A stretch of DNA of 64,000 bases, from positions 1 through 64,000 of the forward strand of contig NZ_BSTS01000013.1 in the NCBI RefSeq assembly GCF_030269665.1. Direction: 5' to 3'. Below, one piece after another: positions 43,397 through 51,512 of this stretch (the first letter of the stretch is position 1; each line of letters opens with the position of its first letter). Both the position numbers and the translations under genes were made by a program. Under the pieces are notes generated by a model that was not told the origin of the DNA, made no database searches, and saw only the letters and a list, made by a program, of their open reading frames with translations. This DNA comes from Actinomycetospora sp. NBRC 106375 (lineage in GTDB: Bacteria; Actinomycetota; Actinomycetes; Mycobacteriales; Pseudonocardiaceae).

Positions 43397-44551
43397 TCAG
43401 TACGACCGGGCCAGGCCGAGGCTGTGCTGGGCGACGTAGTTGAGGACCATCTCCCGGCTCACCGGGGCGATCTGGAGCAGGCGGGCGAGGCCCCAGTAGG
43501 GCAGCAGCCCGTACTCGGTGGCGAGCCCGTTGCCGCCGTGGGTCTGGATCGCGGCCTCGGCCGCGCCGTGCGCGGCCTCGGCGGCGGCGTACTTGGCCAT
43601 GTTCGAGGCCTCGCCCGCGGGCAGCCCGCGGTCGTGGGACCAGGCGGCCTTGGTGGTCATCAGCGCGGCCAGCTCGGTCTCGATCTTCGTCTTCGCCAGG
43701 GGGTGGGCCACGCCCTGGTGCGCGGCGATCGGGGTGGACCACACGCTGCGGGTGTTGGCGTAGTCCGCGGCCTGCTCGAGCACGTGGCGGGCGATGCCGA
43801 CGCAGAGCGCCGCGCCCGTGACCCGCTCGGGGTTCAGGCCGTGGAACACCTGCCGCAGCCCGCCGCCCTCCTCGCCGACCACGGCGTCGGCGGGCACCCG
43901 GACGTCGTCGAAGTGCAGGACGAACTGCTTCTCGGGCAGGGTCACCGACACCGGCAGCGGGGTGGCGACCAGACCCGGGGCGTCGGTGGGCACGATCAGC
44001 AGCGAGAGCTGCGCGCGCCCGGATCCCTCGTCGGTGCCGGTGCGCGTCACGAGCAGCACCGCGTCGGCCTCGTCGATGCCGGAGATGTAGTGCTTGGTGC
44101 CGGTGACGACGTACTCGTCGCCGACCCGCCGGGCGGTGGTGCCGATCCGGTGGCTGTTCGAGCCCGCCTCGGGCTCGGTGATCCCGAAGACGACCTTGGA
44201 CTCGCCCGAGGCCATCCGCGGCAGCCACGTGCGCTGCTGTTCGGGGGTGCCGAAGGCGCCGATGACCTCGCCCGAGATGGCCGCCGACACGAGCAGCAGC
44301 AGCAGGGGGCAGCCGGCGGCGGCGGTCTCCTCGACCACCATCGCGAGCTCGAGGAGCCCGGCGCCGCCGCCCCCGTGCTCCTCGGGGAGATTGATCCCCA
44401 GGAAGCCGCTGTCGCCGAGGGCCTGCCACAGCTCGGTGCAGGGCTCGCCGGCCTCGGCGCGCTCGACGTAGTAGCGGGGGCCGAACTTCCCGGCGATGTC
44501 GCGGACCGTCGCGCGCAGCGCCCGGTGCTCGTCGGTCTCCTGCAGGTCCAC
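43397..44551 (-). CDS. Acyl-CoA dehydrogenase (AtuD-like position)
   Basis: A 384-residue FAD acyl-CoA dehydrogenase with FGITEPEAGSNS, KHYISGIDEAD, an AIQTHGGNGLATEYGL block and the C-terminus LGLARSY shared with the paralogue at 56405 (LGLPRSY). First gene of the long minus-strand operon; GTG 44551 follows GAGGGAG. In citronellyl- or isovaleryl-CoA pathways a dehydrogenase precedes the carboxylase step, which agrees with gene order. Faces the TetR gene across a 104-bp gap with an inverted repeat. Confidence 0.9.
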   Translation of the reverse strand: MDLQETDEHRALRATVRDIAGKFGPRYYVERAEAGEPCTELWQALGDSGFLGINLPEEHGGGGAGLLELAMVVEETAAAGCPLLLLLVSAAISGEVIGAFGTPEQQRTWLPRMASGESKVVFGITEPEAGSNSHRIGTTARRVGDEYVVTGTKHYISGIDEADAVLLVTRTGTDEGSGRAQLSLLIVPTDAPGLVATPLPVSVTLPEKQFVLHFDDVRVPADAVVGEEGGGLRQVFHGLNPERVTGAALCVGIARHVLEQAADYANTRSVWSTPIAAHQGVAHPLAKTKIETELAALMTTKAAWSHDRGLPAGEASNMAKYAAAEAAHGAAEAAIQTHGGNGLATEYGLLPYWGLARLLQIAPVSREMVLNYVAQHSLGLARSY

Positions 44552-44586
44552 GCCGGACGCTCCCTCGCTGTCGTTGACGGCCGCGA

Positions 44587-44606
44587 TAGTGCATCATCGT
44601 TCACTA
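44587..44606. promoter_or_regulatory. TetR operator candidate
   Basis: TAGTG-N10-CACTA, an inverted repeat in the divergent gap between the acyl-CoA dehydrogenase operon and the TetR gene. The minus-strand half reads TAGTGAAC, and the same octamer recurs at 45341-45348, 80 bp before the next acyl-CoA synthetase gene. Placement fits autoregulation plus control of the catabolic operon. Confidence 0.5.
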
Positions 44607-44655
44607 CGGCCACGCAAGAGGCGGTCGTGGGACGACGGGACACCGAGGAGGCGCC

Positions 44656-45357
44656 GTGCCGGAACCCGAGGGAGGTCCCCCGGGCCCCGAGCGCCCCGGG
44701 GGCGAGGTCGCCGAACTGCCCCGCGACGTCCCCGGCGAGACACGGCCGCGGCGGCGGCGCGACCCCGCCCGCAAGGACCGCATCCTGGCCGCGGCCGCCG
44801 ACCTGGTCGGGCGCCACGGCTACCACGCGGTCGGCATGGCCGACATCGGCGCGGCCGCCGGCATCGTCGGCTCGGGGATCTACCGGCACTTCCCGAGCAA
44901 GTCCGCGCTCCTCGCGGCCCTGCTGGGCCAGGTCATGGACGAGCTGGAGAGCACCGCCGCCGCGATCGTGACCGAGGCCGCGGACGACCGGGAGGCGATC
45001 GAGCGGCTCGTCGTCAACCACGTGCGCATCGCCATCGAGCAGCGCCGGGTGCTGCAGGTCTACCACCGCGAGGCGCACAACCTGCCCGAGGAGGATCTCC
45101 GGCGCCTGCGCCGCGCGCAGCGGCACTACGTCGAGGAGTGGGTCGTGGTGCTCGCCCCCCTGCGCCGCGACCTCTCCGACGCGGAGGTCCGGCTGACCGT
45201 GCACGCGGCCATCGGGACCACCCAGGCCGTGCTCTTCCACCACAGCGGCCTGCCCGCGGAGCGCATCGCCGAGCTCCTCGAGCGGATGGGGCGCGAGTGC
45301 CTCGGCCTCACCCCCGACGTGGCGGTCGCCCCACCGGTCGTAGTGAACCGCGGATGA
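44656..45357 (+). CDS. TetR-family transcriptional regulator
   Basis: A 233-residue TetR protein. After a disordered Pro/Glu-rich 35-residue leader comes the helix-turn-helix (RILAAAADLVGRHGYHAVGMADIGAAAGI in two parts, then GIYRHFPSKSALLAAL). The C-terminal ligand domain is helical and non-conserved, with VYHREAHNLPEED, a motif seen in KstR2-like and other acyl-CoA-responsive regulators. GTG 44656 follows GAGGAG. It is divergent from the AtuA-type operon, so it is the likely repressor of that operon and perhaps of the synthetase gene at 45428. Confidence 0.88.
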   Translation: MPEPEGGPPGPERPGGEVAELPRDVPGETRPRRRRDPARKDRILAAAADLVGRHGYHAVGMADIGAAAGIVGSGIYRHFPSKSALLAALLGQVMDELESTAAAIVTEAADDREAIERLVVNHVRIAIEQRRVLQVYHREAHNLPEEDLRRLRRAQRHYVEEWVVVLAPLRRDLSDAEVRLTVHAAIGTTQAVLFHHSGLPAERIAELLERMGRECLGLTPDVAVAPPVVVNRG

Positions 45358-45427
45358 CTCGGGTCTTGCGCCGGCAGGCGCGCTCCCGGAATGCTGCGGA
45401 TCACACCCGGCGGCAGGGAGGCCTCTC

Positions 45428-47086
45428 GTGGAGTTCGACGTCACGACACTGCGCGGGCGCCGCGCGGTGCAGCGCTGGGAGCGCACCTCGATCGGCGACG
45501 TCTTCGAGCGGCTCACGTGGAGCTACCCGGACAAGACCGCGATCGTGGGGCGGCCGGGCGCCCACGCCGACGAGCGCTTCGCGTCGCTGACCTACCGCGA
45601 GGCCGACCGGGTGGCCAACGCGGTGGCGCACGCCCTGGCCGACCTCGGTCTGCAGCCGGGGGACCGGGTGCTGCTGTTCTGCGAGAACTCCGTCGAGGCG
45701 TACCTTGCCAAGATCGGGATCGCGAAGGCCGGGATGGTGGCGATGCCGCTGAACCCGAACCTCGCCCAGGACGTCGTCGAGTACCTCATCGGGTACGCCG
45801 AGCCCGCGCTCGCGATCGTCGACGCGGAGCTGTGGCCGCGCGCCGAGGCCGCGTTCACCGCCACCGGTCTCGCGGTCGGCGCGACGATCACCCTCGGCGG
45901 CGGCCCGGTGGCGGGCAGCCCGTCGTTCACCGACCTCGTTGGCGACGGCCGCGACGACGAGCCCGACGTCGAGATCCACGGTGACGACATCTGGGAGATG
46001 CTCTTCACCTCGGGCACCACGGCGATGCCCAAGGGCGTGATGACCTCGCACGCCTCGAGCCACCTGGCGGCGATGAACTTCGCGCTCTCGCTGTCCCGCG
46101 GCGCGCGCCTCGAGGGCGACCTGCGGGTGGGCACCTACCTGCCGATCATCTACCACGTCGGCGACCTGATCTTCACGTTCTCGGCGTTCCTGTCCGGCGG
46201 CTCGCTGGTGCTGGGCCGCCGCCCGGTGCCCGACCAGGTCGCCGCCGCCGTCGCCGAGGAGCGGATCACCGCCCTCTGGGCCGGGTCCCCGCAGTTCGTG
46301 ACGGCGCTGACCGGCGAGATCGCCGCCCGGGGCCACGACGTCACGTGCCTCGACGTGCTCGTGTACGGGTGGGGAGCGCTGCCACCCAAGACCTACCGCT
46401 CGCTGCTCGACCAGGCGGGCGAGGACCTGGTGGTGCTGGGCATCTTCGGCCAGACCGAGGCGATCGCCTGCCACCGGTTCTGGCCGAGCCGGTGGCCCGA
46501 CACCTACGAGCGCACCGCCCCCGCCACCAACTACGTCGGCCTGCCGAGCCCGCTGCTCGCCTCGGACGTCGTCGACGAGGTCGGGGAGTCGCTGCGCGAC
46601 CAGCCGGGGGTCGCGGGGGAGGCGGTCTACCGCAGCCCGATCATCACCGCCGGCTACTACAAGAACGAGGAGGCCACCCGCGAGGCCTTCCGCGGCGGAT
46701 GGTTCCACTCCGGGGACAGCGCGGCGGTCGACGAGGACGGCCTGCGCATCGCGGTCGACCGGATCAAGGACATCGTCAAGTCCGGGGGCGAGAACGTCTC
46801 GAGCCTGCGGGTGGAGGCCGTGCTCTACGAGCACCCCGGCGTGGCCCGCGCCGCGGTGATCGGGCTCCCGCACGACCGGTGGGGCGAGGCGGTCACGGCC
46901 GTGGTCGTGCCCGCGCCCGGCGCGGAGGTCACCGAGGACGAGCTCGTCGCCCACTGCCGGTCCCGCCTCGCCGGCTACGAGACGCCCAAGGCGGTCGTCC
47001 TCGCCGACGCCCTGCCCGAGACCGTCGGCGGCAAGATCCTCAAGTACAAGCTCCGGGCCGCCCACGCCGGGCACTACGGGAGCTGA
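45428..47086 (+). CDS. Acyl-CoA synthetase
   Basis: A 552-residue ANL ligase, MLFTSGTTAMPKG, FGQTEAIACHRFWP, GWFHSGDSA and VGGKILKYKL as core motifs; the A10 Lys is in a GGKI context instead of TGKI. It has a distinct N-terminal segment (RRAVQRWERTSIGDVFERL). GTG 45428 follows GGGAGG. Lies 70 bp downstream of the TetR gene and may be read with it. Substrate not inferable. Confidence 0.86.
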   Translation: MEFDVTTLRGRRAVQRWERTSIGDVFERLTWSYPDKTAIVGRPGAHADERFASLTYREADRVANAVAHALADLGLQPGDRVLLFCENSVEAYLAKIGIAKAGMVAMPLNPNLAQDVVEYLIGYAEPALAIVDAELWPRAEAAFTATGLAVGATITLGGGPVAGSPSFTDLVGDGRDDEPDVEIHGDDIWEMLFTSGTTAMPKGVMTSHASSHLAAMNFALSLSRGARLEGDLRVGTYLPIIYHVGDLIFTFSAFLSGGSLVLGRRPVPDQVAAAVAEERITALWAGSPQFVTALTGEIAARGHDVTCLDVLVYGWGALPPKTYRSLLDQAGEDLVVLGIFGQTEAIACHRFWPSRWPDTYERTAPATNYVGLPSPLLASDVVDEVGESLRDQPGVAGEAVYRSPIITAGYYKNEEATREAFRGGWFHSGDSAAVDEDGLRIAVDRIKDIVKSGGENVSSLRVEAVLYEHPGVARAAVIGLPHDRWGEAVTAVVVPAPGAEVTEDELVAHCRSRLAGYETPKAVVLADALPETVGGKILKYKLRAAHAGHYGS

Positions 47087-47149
47087 CGTGTCCGCGCTCG
47101 CCGCGGCACTGCTGTAGCCCCCGCTGTCGTCACGGACGAGAGGCCGGAG

Positions 47150-48670
47150 ATGAACATCGCGACCCTCCTGCGGCGCGCCGCGCGCGACCACGCCGACCGC
47201 GTCGCGCTGCGTCTCGGCGACGAGGAGCTGACCTACCGGCGGTTCGCCGACGACGCGGCGCGCTTCGCCGGCTTCCTGCTCGGCGAGGGCGCCGCGCCGG
47301 GGCAGCGCGTCGGCTTCTTCCTGCCCAACGGCCCGGAGTACCTGGTCGGGCTGCTCGGGGTGTGGCAGGCGGGCGGGGTCGGCGTCCCGCTCAACCACCT
47401 GTTCGGCGACGCCGCGCTGCGGCACGCGATCGCCGACTCGGGCGCCACCCACCTCGTCGTCCCGCCCGGGGACGTCCCCCGGCTGACAGCGCTGCTCGAG
47501 GGCCTGCCCGTGGCCGGCCACCTGCTGACCACCGGTCCGGGCGGCGGGTTCCCGGCCGCGGTGGCCGGGCACGAGGCGGTCGGGCCGGTCGTCCCGCGGC
47601 TCGACGGCGACGACGCGCTGATCATGTACACGTCAGGGTCGACCGGCGTCCCCAAGGGCGTGCGGCAGACGCACCGCAACGTCGTCGCCCAGGTCGAGGC
47701 GGTGATCGACCTCTACGGGATCGGCCCGGACGACCACGCCCTCAACTGCGCCCCGCTGTTCCACGTCGGCGGGCTGCAGCTCGTGAGCCTGCCGGTCCTG
47801 CTGCGGGGCGGCGAGATCACGATGATGGCCCGCTGGGACCCGGTCGCGTGGCTCGAGCTGGCCGCCCGCCTGCGGCCCACCTACGGGATCGCGGTCGCGA
47901 CGATGGCCGTCGACATCGGCAACCGCACCGCCGGGAGCCCGGTCGTGCTCGACTCCTTCCGGGTCTTCATGTACGGCGGGTCGCGCACGCCCAGCGCTGT
48001 CGTCCGCCGCCTCGAGGAGGGCATCGGGGTCCCGCCGATCGAGATCTACGGCCAGACCGAGCAGAACGGGCTGGCGGTGTCGCGCGGGTCCGGCGAGCCC
48101 CGCCGGGCGGGCGCGATGGGCCACCCGCTGGAGCAGATCGTCCAGGTCCGGGTCGTGCCGCCCGGCGGCGACGACGTCCCGCCCGGCTCGGACGAGGTCG
48201 GCGAGCTCTGGGTGCGCGGCGACGCCGTGACGCCCGGCTACTGGAACGGCGGCGACCCCGGTGCCGCGACGGGGGCGGAGAAGTGGGTCGACGGCTGGTT
48301 CCGCACCGGCGACCTCGTGCGCCGTGACGCCGACGGCTGGCTGTCCTACGTCGACCGGATCGACGACATGATCGTCTCCGGCGGGGAGAACGTCTTCCCG
48401 CAGATGGTCGAGGAGCACCTCGCCGACTGCCCCGACCTCGCCGAGGTCGCCGTCGTCGGGACGCCCCACGAGCGCTGGATCGAGCAGGTCACCGCCGTCG
48501 TCGTCCCCACCCGGCCCGGCGTCACCGTCGACGACGTGCTCGGCTGGTGCGCGACCAACGCGAACCTGCGCGGCATGCTCACGCCGCGACGCGTGGAGAT
48601 CGTCGAGGCGCTGCCGCGCACCGGCAGCGGGAAGCTCGACCGGCCGGCGCTGCGGCGGTCGCTCGGCTAG
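47150..48670 (+). CDS. Acyl-CoA synthetase
   Basis: A 506-residue ANL ligase with IMYTSGSTGVPKG, YGQTEQNG, GWFRTGDLV and TGSGKLDRPAL motifs. It is shorter at the N-terminus than its neighbours and starts NIATLLRRAARDHADR, similar to long-chain or benzoate-type ligases. It is separated from the previous gene by 63 bp and converges on the thioesterase gene, with stop codons overlapping by four bases (48667-48670). Confidence 0.86.
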   Translation: MNIATLLRRAARDHADRVALRLGDEELTYRRFADDAARFAGFLLGEGAAPGQRVGFFLPNGPEYLVGLLGVWQAGGVGVPLNHLFGDAALRHAIADSGATHLVVPPGDVPRLTALLEGLPVAGHLLTTGPGGGFPAAVAGHEAVGPVVPRLDGDDALIMYTSGSTGVPKGVRQTHRNVVAQVEAVIDLYGIGPDDHALNCAPLFHVGGLQLVSLPVLLRGGEITMMARWDPVAWLELAARLRPTYGIAVATMAVDIGNRTAGSPVVLDSFRVFMYGGSRTPSAVVRRLEEGIGVPPIEIYGQTEQNGLAVSRGSGEPRRAGAMGHPLEQIVQVRVVPPGGDDVPPGSDEVGELWVRGDAVTPGYWNGGDPGAATGAEKWVDGWFRTGDLVRRDADGWLSYVDRIDDMIVSGGENVFPQMVEEHLADCPDLAEVAVVGTPHERWIEQVTAVVVPTRPGVTVDDVLGWCATNANLRGMLTPRRVEIVEALPRTGSGKLDRPALRRSLG

Positions 48671-49500
48671 CCGATCGCCGCGGCCGTGACCGTGGCGGCG
48701 GCGCACTGCCTCCCGTCGCCGCCGACGACGTCGACGCGTGTCAGCGCCGAGGTGCGCCCACGGTGGACGACGCGGGCGTCGAGACACATCGGGCCGTCGA
48801 GCACCGCCGGGCGGAGGTAGGCGACCCGCAGGCCCGCGGTGCGCAGGGGCCGGGCGTCGTCGGCGACCGCCGCGGCGGCCACCACGTCGGCGAGTGCGGC
48901 GAGGACGCCGCCGTGCCCGTGGCCGGCCGTGTTGGCGAGGGCGGGACCCGGCGGTGCCGTCAGCCGCGCGTCGCGCCCGGGCCGGCTGCCGACGGTCGCG
49001 CCGAGGACGTCCGGGAGGCGCCGCCCGGACGCGGCCGTCCCGTCGCCGCCGTCGGCGGCCTCGGTCAGCTCCGGCACCCCCGGCACGTACTGCACCGCGA
49101 CGGTGGCGACGGCGACCACGGCGCCCGAGGCGTCCCGGACCTCGCCCCGCGCGGAGCCGGTGCGGGCTCCGGCGGCCAGCAGCCGGCTCTCCGCGGTGAG
49201 GACCGTGCCGTCGGCGGGCAGCTCGGAGACCACGTCGACGGACAGCTCGGTCGTCACCGGCCAGTGCGCGTCGGGGCGGGCGGTGAGCGTGGCCTGCCCG
49301 ACCACGTCGTCGACCAGCACGCCGACCATGCCCGCGCACGGACGGCCCCGGGCGTCGGTCATCCACGGCGCGGTGCGCATGCTGCCGCGGGCGACGTCGC
49401 CGTCGGCCTCCACCGGCGCGAGCCCGAACAGCACCTCCGGCGTCCCGCGCGGGGTGATGAGCAGCGGCCCGCGGACCGGGATCGTCGCGTCGCCGCCCAT
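48667..49500 (-). CDS. Tandem hotdog-fold thioesterase
   Basis: A 277-residue protein with two hotdog-like halves. The second half has the PaaI-type pattern NTAGHGHGGVLAALADVVA and AYLRPA; the first half reads CAGMVGVLVDDVVGQATL. Such proteins hydrolyse acyl-CoA thioesters. ATG 49500 follows a perfect AGGAGG. Its leader overlaps a 16-bp element identical to one at 53235, so it probably belongs to the FadR-like regulon centred on 54458. Confidence 0.75.
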   Translation of the reverse strand: MGGDATIPVRGPLLITPRGTPEVLFGLAPVEADGDVARGSMRTAPWMTDARGRPCAGMVGVLVDDVVGQATLTARPDAHWPVTTELSVDVVSELPADGTVLTAESRLLAAGARTGSARGEVRDASGAVVAVATVAVQYVPGVPELTEAADGGDGTAASGRRLPDVLGATVGSRPGRDARLTAPPGPALANTAGHGHGGVLAALADVVAAAAVADDARPLRTAGLRVAYLRPAVLDGPMCLDARVVHRGRTSALTRVDVVGGDGRQCAAATVTAAAIG

Positions 49501-49508
49501 GCGGCCTC

Positions 49509-49524
49509 CTTTGGCCTGACCATT
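49509..49524. promoter_or_regulatory. FadR-like GntR site, copy A
   Basis: On the minus strand AATGGTCAGGCCAAAG, identical over 16 bp to the site at 53235-53250. It contains TGG-N5-CCA, the general form of FadR operators (TGGTCNGACCA). It lies between the thioesterase start and the divergent 49579 gene, overlapping the thioesterase ribosome-binding region. Confidence 0.65.
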
Positions 49525-49578
49525 CGCCGTTCGTACGGTAGCGTCCCGACCCTGGCACACCACGCCGCGGGAGGTCCG

Positions 49579-50493
49579 GTGGCGATCTTCGGCACGCGCG
49601 ACGACCTGCGCCACCGGCCCGCCGCCGCGGGCGGCCGGATGCGCGACTCCCTGTTCTGGGAGGTGGTCCTCCCGGAGGAGCGGCTCGGCCTGCAGGTCTA
49701 CCTGTACCTCACCGACCGGGGCCGCACCGGCTACAACGTCACGGTCTGGGGCCCGGAGCCCGAGCCGCTGGCCCTGGAGCTGGGCGGCGGCACCGTCGAC
49801 GCGGCGGCCGACCTCGACGACCTCACGATCGACGGGCTGCACGTCACGCAGCCCGAGCTGCGCCGCACGGCCGTCGTCACCTACGCCTCCGACGCGCTGC
49901 GGCTGCACTACGCCTTCGAGGCCGTCCACGACGCCTTCAGCTACCACGAGAACCCCGACGGGCTCCCGGCGTGGTTCGCGATCAACCGGCTCGAGCAGAG
50001 CGGGCGGGTCCACGGCGACCTCGAGGTCGGGGGACGGCGGATCGCCCTCGACGGCCGGATGGGCCACCGCGACCACTCGTGGGGTCCGCGGGACTGGGGC
50101 GTGCCCCAGCACTGGAAGTGGTTCGTCGCCTACACGCCCGGCGGCCGCGCGGTGAACGGCTGGCTCTGGATCGCGCGGGGCGAGTGGGGCTTCGCGGGCT
50201 ACGTCGCGCGCGACGGCGTCACCACCCCGATCGCGCACATCGAGCAGCACGCCACCTACGACGACGACATGACGCAGCGGCGCCTGGACGCGACGGTCGT
50301 CGACGTCTCCGGGGGCCGGACCGAGGTCGTCCTCGAGCGCTTCGGGCTCGTGAAGCTCCCGACGAACGAGCGCACCGGCACCGAGATCTGGGAGTCGGCC
50401 TGCGACGCCACCATCGACGGCGAGCCGGGCGCCGGGCAGTGGGAGACCCAGTGGTCCCGAGCCTACCTCGCCCACCTGGTCGGCGACCGGTGA
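49579..50493 (+). CDS. Lipocalin-like domain protein with RDHSWG motif
   Basis: A 304-residue soluble beta-rich protein. The segment GRMGHRDHSWGPRDWG is the signature of lipocalin-like/AttH-related proteins (DUF7064/7065-type), which include hydratases of hydrophobic ligands and many unassigned actinobacterial proteins next to acyl-CoA genes. GTG 49579 follows GGGAGG; upstream frame is open but is thioesterase antisense. The stop overlaps the start of the kinase-like gene (GTGA). May bind or hydrate a steroid- or terpenoid-like acid; inference only. Confidence 0.6.
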   Translation: MAIFGTRDDLRHRPAAAGGRMRDSLFWEVVLPEERLGLQVYLYLTDRGRTGYNVTVWGPEPEPLALELGGGTVDAAADLDDLTIDGLHVTQPELRRTAVVTYASDALRLHYAFEAVHDAFSYHENPDGLPAWFAINRLEQSGRVHGDLEVGGRRIALDGRMGHRDHSWGPRDWGVPQHWKWFVAYTPGGRAVNGWLWIARGEWGFAGYVARDGVTTPIAHIEQHATYDDDMTQRRLDATVVDVSGGRTEVVLERFGLVKLPTNERTGTEIWESACDATIDGEPGAGQWETQWSRAYLAHLVGDR

Positions 50494-51512
50494 GCCGCTG
50501 GTCGGCCGCGGAGCACGACGCGCTCACCGGGTTCCTGCGCCGCCACGGCCTGGTCGACGGGCCGGTGACGACGCGGCCGATCGGCGACGGTCACTCCAAC
50601 CTCACCGACCTCGTCGACGACGGCACCCGCCGCGTCGTCGTGCGCCGCCCGCCGCCGCCACCGGTCCCGCCCGGAGCCCACGACGTGCTGCGCGAGGCGG
50701 CCCTGATGCGGGGTCTCGCGGGCACCGGCGTCCCGGTGCCGGCCGTGCTCGCCACCGCGGGGCCCGGGGAGGTGGTCGACGCCCCGCTGCTGGTGATGAG
50801 CCACGTCGCGGGCCCGGTCGTCACCACCGCGACGCCGGACGCGCTCGCGGCACCCCGCACCCGCCGGGAGCTCGGCGAGGCCGTGGTCGACGCGCTCGTG
50901 GGCCTGCACGCCGTGCCGTGGCGCGGGACGCCGCTGGCGGAGCTCGGACGGCCGAAGGGCTTCGCCCGGCGTCACCTGCACCGGATGGCCCGGCTGGTGG
51001 CCGACGACGACGGCCGCCTCCCGGACCCGTTCGCCGGGCTCCACGCGTGGCTCGACGCCCGGGCGCCCGCCGACGGCGAGGCGACGGTGATCCACAACGA
51101 CTTCCGTCTGGGCAACCTGGTCCTCGCCCCGGAGCCGCCGGGCCGGGTCGCCGCGGTGCTCGACTGGGAGCTCGCGACGCTCGGCGACCCGCTGCTCGAC
51201 GTCGCATACCTCCTCGCCTGCCACCCCGTCGCCGGCGAGCCGCTCACGCCGACGGCCGCGATGGCGACCGCCGTGCTCGAGCCGGGGTGGCCGGCCCGCG
51301 ACGAGCTCGCCGCGCGCTACGCGGCCGCGACGGGACGGGACCTCTCCGGCCTCGCCTGGTACACCGCCCTGGTCTCCTGGAAGCTCGCCGTGCTCTACGA
51401 GTACAGCCGCCGGCGGCTCGGCGACGGCATCGGCGACCCGTACTATGCCGACCCCGCGCTGGTCCGGTCGTTCCTCGACGCCGGGCGTGCGGCCGCCGGG
51501 CTCACGTCGTGA
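50490..51512 (+). CDS. APH-like phosphotransferase (ACAD10/11 kinase type)
   Basis: A 340-residue aminoglycoside-phosphotransferase-fold kinase. The catalytic loop is VIHNDFRLGNL and the metal motif LDWELATLGDP; the ATP-binding N-lobe has VVVRRPPPPPVPPG then REAALMRGL. This FRLGN/ATLGDP pattern is shared with the kinase domain of ACAD10/11 and LvaA-like enzymes, which phosphorylate 4-hydroxyacyl-CoAs before C-O elimination. It is coupled to the lipocalin-like gene and near several acyl-CoA dehydrogenases. An antibiotic resistance role is unlikely. Confidence 0.82.
   Translation: MSRWSAAEHDALTGFLRRHGLVDGPVTTRPIGDGHSNLTDLVDDGTRRVVVRRPPPPPVPPGAHDVLREAALMRGLAGTGVPVPAVLATAGPGEVVDAPLLVMSHVAGPVVTTATPDALAAPRTRRELGEAVVDALVGLHAVPWRGTPLAELGRPKGFARRHLHRMARLVADDDGRLPDPFAGLHAWLDARAPADGEATVIHNDFRLGNLVLAPEPPGRVAAVLDWELATLGDPLLDVAYLLACHPVAGEPLTPTAAMATAVLEPGWPARDELAARYAAATGRDLSGLAWYTALVSWKLAVLYEYSRRRLGDGIGDPYYADPALVRSFLDAGRAAAGLTS

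Noticed and set aside
39811-43443. A 1,210-codon plus-strand open frame across the carboxylase genes
   Set aside because: Antisense shadow of the alpha and beta carboxylase subunits, with no conserved motif or ribosome site.
50490-51512. Aminoglycoside resistance gene
   Set aside because: The fold is APH-like, but the FRLGN and ATLGDP motifs and acyl-CoA gene context point to the ACAD10/11 type kinase group.
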